Positions 6,990 to 8,185 of a stretch of DNA of 8,185 bases are shown one piece after another. The translations under genes and the position numbers were made by a program. Every line of letters starts with the position of its first letter. Within the stretch, counting starts at the first letter, position 1. The notes below the pieces were generated by a model that was given only the letters and a program-made list of their open reading frames with translations, ran no database searches and had not been told where the DNA came from. This DNA is from an uncultured bacterium (GTDB taxonomy: Bacteria > Actinomycetota > Actinomycetes > S36-B12): contig CAJAKT010000587.1 of NCBI GenBank assembly GCA_903940375.1, forward strand, positions 1 to 8,185, given 5' to 3'.

Positions 6990-7184
6990 ATGGCGGTGGC
7001 GTGGACGCTACGGGATGACCGGGTCACGACGACGCTGCTGGGGGCCAGCAGCGTCGCCCAGCTCGAGGAGACGGTGCAGGCGGTGCGCGGTCTCCAGTTC
7101 ACGGATGCCGAACTCGTGGAGATCGACGAGTTCGCCATCGACGGCGACATCAACCTCTGGGCCGCCCAGTCCCTGATCCCATGA
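6990..7184 (+). CDS. C-terminal fragment of the aldo/keto reductase, downstream of the amber codon
   Basis: In the same frame as the reductase, the residues after TAG read LAQMAVAWTLRDDRV, then LLGASSVAQLEETVQAV and INLWAAQ. This is the C-terminal part of YghZ-family proteins, including the NADPH adenosine-phosphate loop. An ATG at 6990, 9 nt after the stop, could allow reinitiation and give a 64-residue peptide, but no Shine-Dalgarno sequence is present and the peptide would not be a functional domain alone. It is best read as the tail of the interrupted gene. Its TGA overlaps the ATG of the lipoprotein gene. Confidence 0.6.
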   Translation: MAVAWTLRDDRVTTTLLGASSVAQLEETVQAVRGLQFTDAELVEIDEFAIDGDINLWAAQSLIP

Positions 7185-7792
7185 GGCGCGTACACCTGGC
7201 CGCAGCCGCGGTCGCACTCTCCGTTGCCATGCTGGCGGCATGCAGCTCGGACCCGTCCGTCTCAGCGCCGTCGGCGTCGCCGAGCCCGACTCCGACGCCC
7301 ACCCCGTCGTCCGTGGTGTGGGCGGGCGAGGTGTGCGTGGCGCGTGACGACGTGAAGGCGGCTGTCGGTGCTCTCGGACGCAACCTGTCCTACGACGTGA
7401 CATCGGATCGTTCCGCGATCGAGCAGATCGACCGGCAGCTGCGTCTGCAGGTGCTGTCGGTGGCCGAGTCCGCCGACGGCCTCAGCACTGCCCTCCAGGG
7501 TGTCCCTGTTGATTTCGTGGCTGCCAACGACCTCATCGTTACCGTGACCAAGGCGAAGGGCGACACATCCGATGCCGTCAACCAGGTCACGGCCAGCCTT
7601 GATGCGGCGATGTCCGCCGACAACATCCTGAGCGGGGTCGCGGAGGCGGGCAAGGCGCTTGTCGCGGCGAAGGCCGCATTCGAAGCCGGCCAGGTCCTCG
7701 TGTCGACAGTGGTCGATGCCACGTCCACCGCGTCGGGTGAGCTCGGCGAGGCGTTCGATGCGGCACCGCAGTGCGTGGGCGACGGCTCCTAG
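7181..7792 (+). CDS. Secreted lipoprotein of unknown function
   Basis: 203 residues, anchored to the outer face of the cytoplasmic membrane. A signal peptide (MRR, then hydrophobic residues about 6-19) ends in the lipobox LAAC with Cys21 as the lipidated residue. Then comes a Ser/Pro/Thr linker (about 22-44, PSPTPTPTP), a spacer common in actinobacterial lipoproteins. The mature domain (about 45-203) is rich in Ala, Val and Asp with heptad-like spacing and is probably an all-helical bundle. Only two further cysteines occur, Cys52 near its start and Cys198 near its end, which could form a disulfide tying the ends together. No catalytic motif is recognised. The ATG overlaps the aldo/keto reductase TGA (ATGA) and there is no ribosome binding site, so expression seems to depend on translational coupling. 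A 68-nt hairpin follows. Confidence 0.85.
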   Translation: MRRVHLAAAAVALSVAMLAACSSDPSVSAPSASPSPTPTPTPSSVVWAGEVCVARDDVKAAVGALGRNLSYDVTSDRSAIEQIDRQLRLQVLSVAESADGLSTALQGVPVDFVAANDLIVTVTKAKGDTSDAVNQVTASLDAAMSADNILSGVAEAGKALVAAKAAFEAGQVLVSTVVDATSTASGELGEAFDAAPQCVGDGS

Positions 7793-7805
7793 CCGCCGAA
7801 CCCGG

Positions 7806-7873
7806 CTCGGCGAGCGGCCCGTAGTGGTCGGTTCGACGGGGCTGGAATCAACCACAGCGGGCCGCTCGGCGAG
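7806..7873 (+). terminator. Large compound hairpin after the lipoprotein gene
   Basis: The outer stem pairs 7806-7821 with 7858-7873: 15 of 16 bases, very GC-rich, with one G-G mismatch. A 2x2 internal loop leads to an inner stem pairing 7824-7833 with 7846-7855 (8 Watson-Crick pairs, one G-U, one mismatch), closed by a 12-nt loop. It begins 13 nt after the lipoprotein TAG and lies before the lipase promoter, where a terminator is expected. There is no T-run. Each outer arm contains CTCGGCGAG, itself a near-palindrome, so the sequence also appears as a direct repeat. It could be a U-less terminator, an mRNA-stabilising structure or an extragenic palindromic repeat. Confidence 0.6.
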
Positions 7874-7916
7874 TACCGCGACGGGCTGGTGGCACTCACC
7901 TGAGGTGGGGATCGCC

Positions 7917-7922
7917 TAGCAT
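7917..7922 (+). promoter_or_regulatory. -10 box for a leaderless patatin-like gene
   Basis: TAGCAT matches the actinobacterial TANNNT -10 consensus and ends 6 nt before the ATG at 7929, the spacing expected when transcription starts at the start codon. No Shine-Dalgarno sequence is present and no good -35 is seen. Confidence 0.4.
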
Positions 7923-7928
7923 CGATGT

Positions 7929-8185
7929 ATGCCGACGGTAGAAGCTCAGGGCGACGGTCTCGCGGTTCCGATCGACATGTCTGCGACGCGTGGACGCGGT
8001 CTGGACACCTCCCTTGTGCTCGGCGGCGGCGGGCTGTACTTCGTCGCATGGCAGGTCGGATACCTGCACACTGCGCGCCAGGCGGGCATCGACCTGGGCA
8101 GCGCCACTCGAGTGGTCGGGACCTCCGCGGGTTCGCTCGTGGCCACGGTGCTCTGCCACGGTCGGCTTGGCTGGCTGCACGCCCA
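7929..8185 (+). CDS. Patatin-like phospholipase / esterase (N-terminal part)
   Basis: The first 85 codons of a gene that runs off the right edge. Two signatures of the patatin/RssA family of Ser-Asp acyl hydrolases are visible. One is the glycine-rich oxyanion hole LVLGGGG (29-35), followed by LYFVAW instead of the common R/K-G. The other is the nucleophile elbow GTSAGS (64-69) with Ser66 as the predicted catalytic residue. The catalytic Asp (DG[G/A]) would lie beyond the window. There is no signal peptide, so a cytoplasmic lipid hydrolase is expected, though the substrate is unknown. The ATG at 7929 is chosen because TAGCAT lies 6 nt upstream (leaderless). An alternative ATG at 7977 also precedes the conserved region but has no ribosome binding site. 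Confidence 0.85.
   Translation, partial: MPTVEAQGDGLAVPIDMSATRGRGLDTSLVLGGGGLYFVAWQVGYLHTARQAGIDLGSATRVVGTSAGSLVATVLCHGRLGWLHA

Noticed and set aside
7262..7855. 197-codon minus-strand frame opposite the lipoprotein and hairpin
   Set aside because: It is Arg/His-rich with no domain, antisense to a gene with a clear signal peptide and lipobox, and runs through the hairpin.

Overview
The window is high-G+C bacterial DNA with the look of an actinobacterium. Coding regions are dense and GC-rich in third positions. One gene starts at GTG. Two genes have a TANNNT-type -10 box placed so that the ATG would be the transcript's 5' end (leaderless mRNA), and the lipoprotein has a Ser/Pro/Thr linker. 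The pyruvate:ferredoxin oxidoreductase (PFOR) points to an anaerobic or facultatively anaerobic lifestyle. I cannot name the genus from this sequence.

Layout. On the minus strand, from 1358 down to 1, lie a zinc-dependent medium-chain alcohol dehydrogenase and, 75 bp beyond it, the start of a membrane protein cut off by the window edge. A 149-bp divergent intergenic region (1359-1507) separates these from the plus-strand genes. It holds two dyads and a short direct repeat, and probably carries the promoters for both directions. On the plus strand follow nifJ (a 1204-residue single-chain PFOR) and, overlapping it by ATGA, an FMN-barrel protein of the dihydroorotate-dehydrogenase-like family. 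Next is a YghZ-type aldo/keto reductase split by an in-frame TAG. Then come a secreted lipoprotein whose ATG overlaps the reductase's natural stop, a 68-nt compound hairpin, and the start of a patatin-like lipase that runs off the right edge.

How the genes fit together. PFOR interconverts pyruvate + CoA and acetyl-CoA + CO2 with low-potential ferredoxin or flavodoxin. The alcohol dehydrogenase and the aldo/keto reductase are NAD(P)(H)-dependent carbonyl/alcohol enzymes that could serve fermentative redox balance or carbonyl detoxification, but their substrates cannot be read from the sequence. The DHOD-like protein is translationally coupled to PFOR yet lacks the catalytic base of true DHODs, so it is better seen as an uncharacterised flavoprotein partner than as a pyrimidine-synthesis enzyme.

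Most notable points: (1) the single amber codon that cuts an otherwise intact aldo/keto reductase just before its C-terminal cofactor loop; (2) the PFOR/DHOD-like coupled pair; (3) the large imperfect hairpin after the lipoprotein; (4) the dyad-rich adh/nifJ divergent region. I found no RNA genes, CRISPR arrays, transposases or att sites, and no clearly new multi-gene system.
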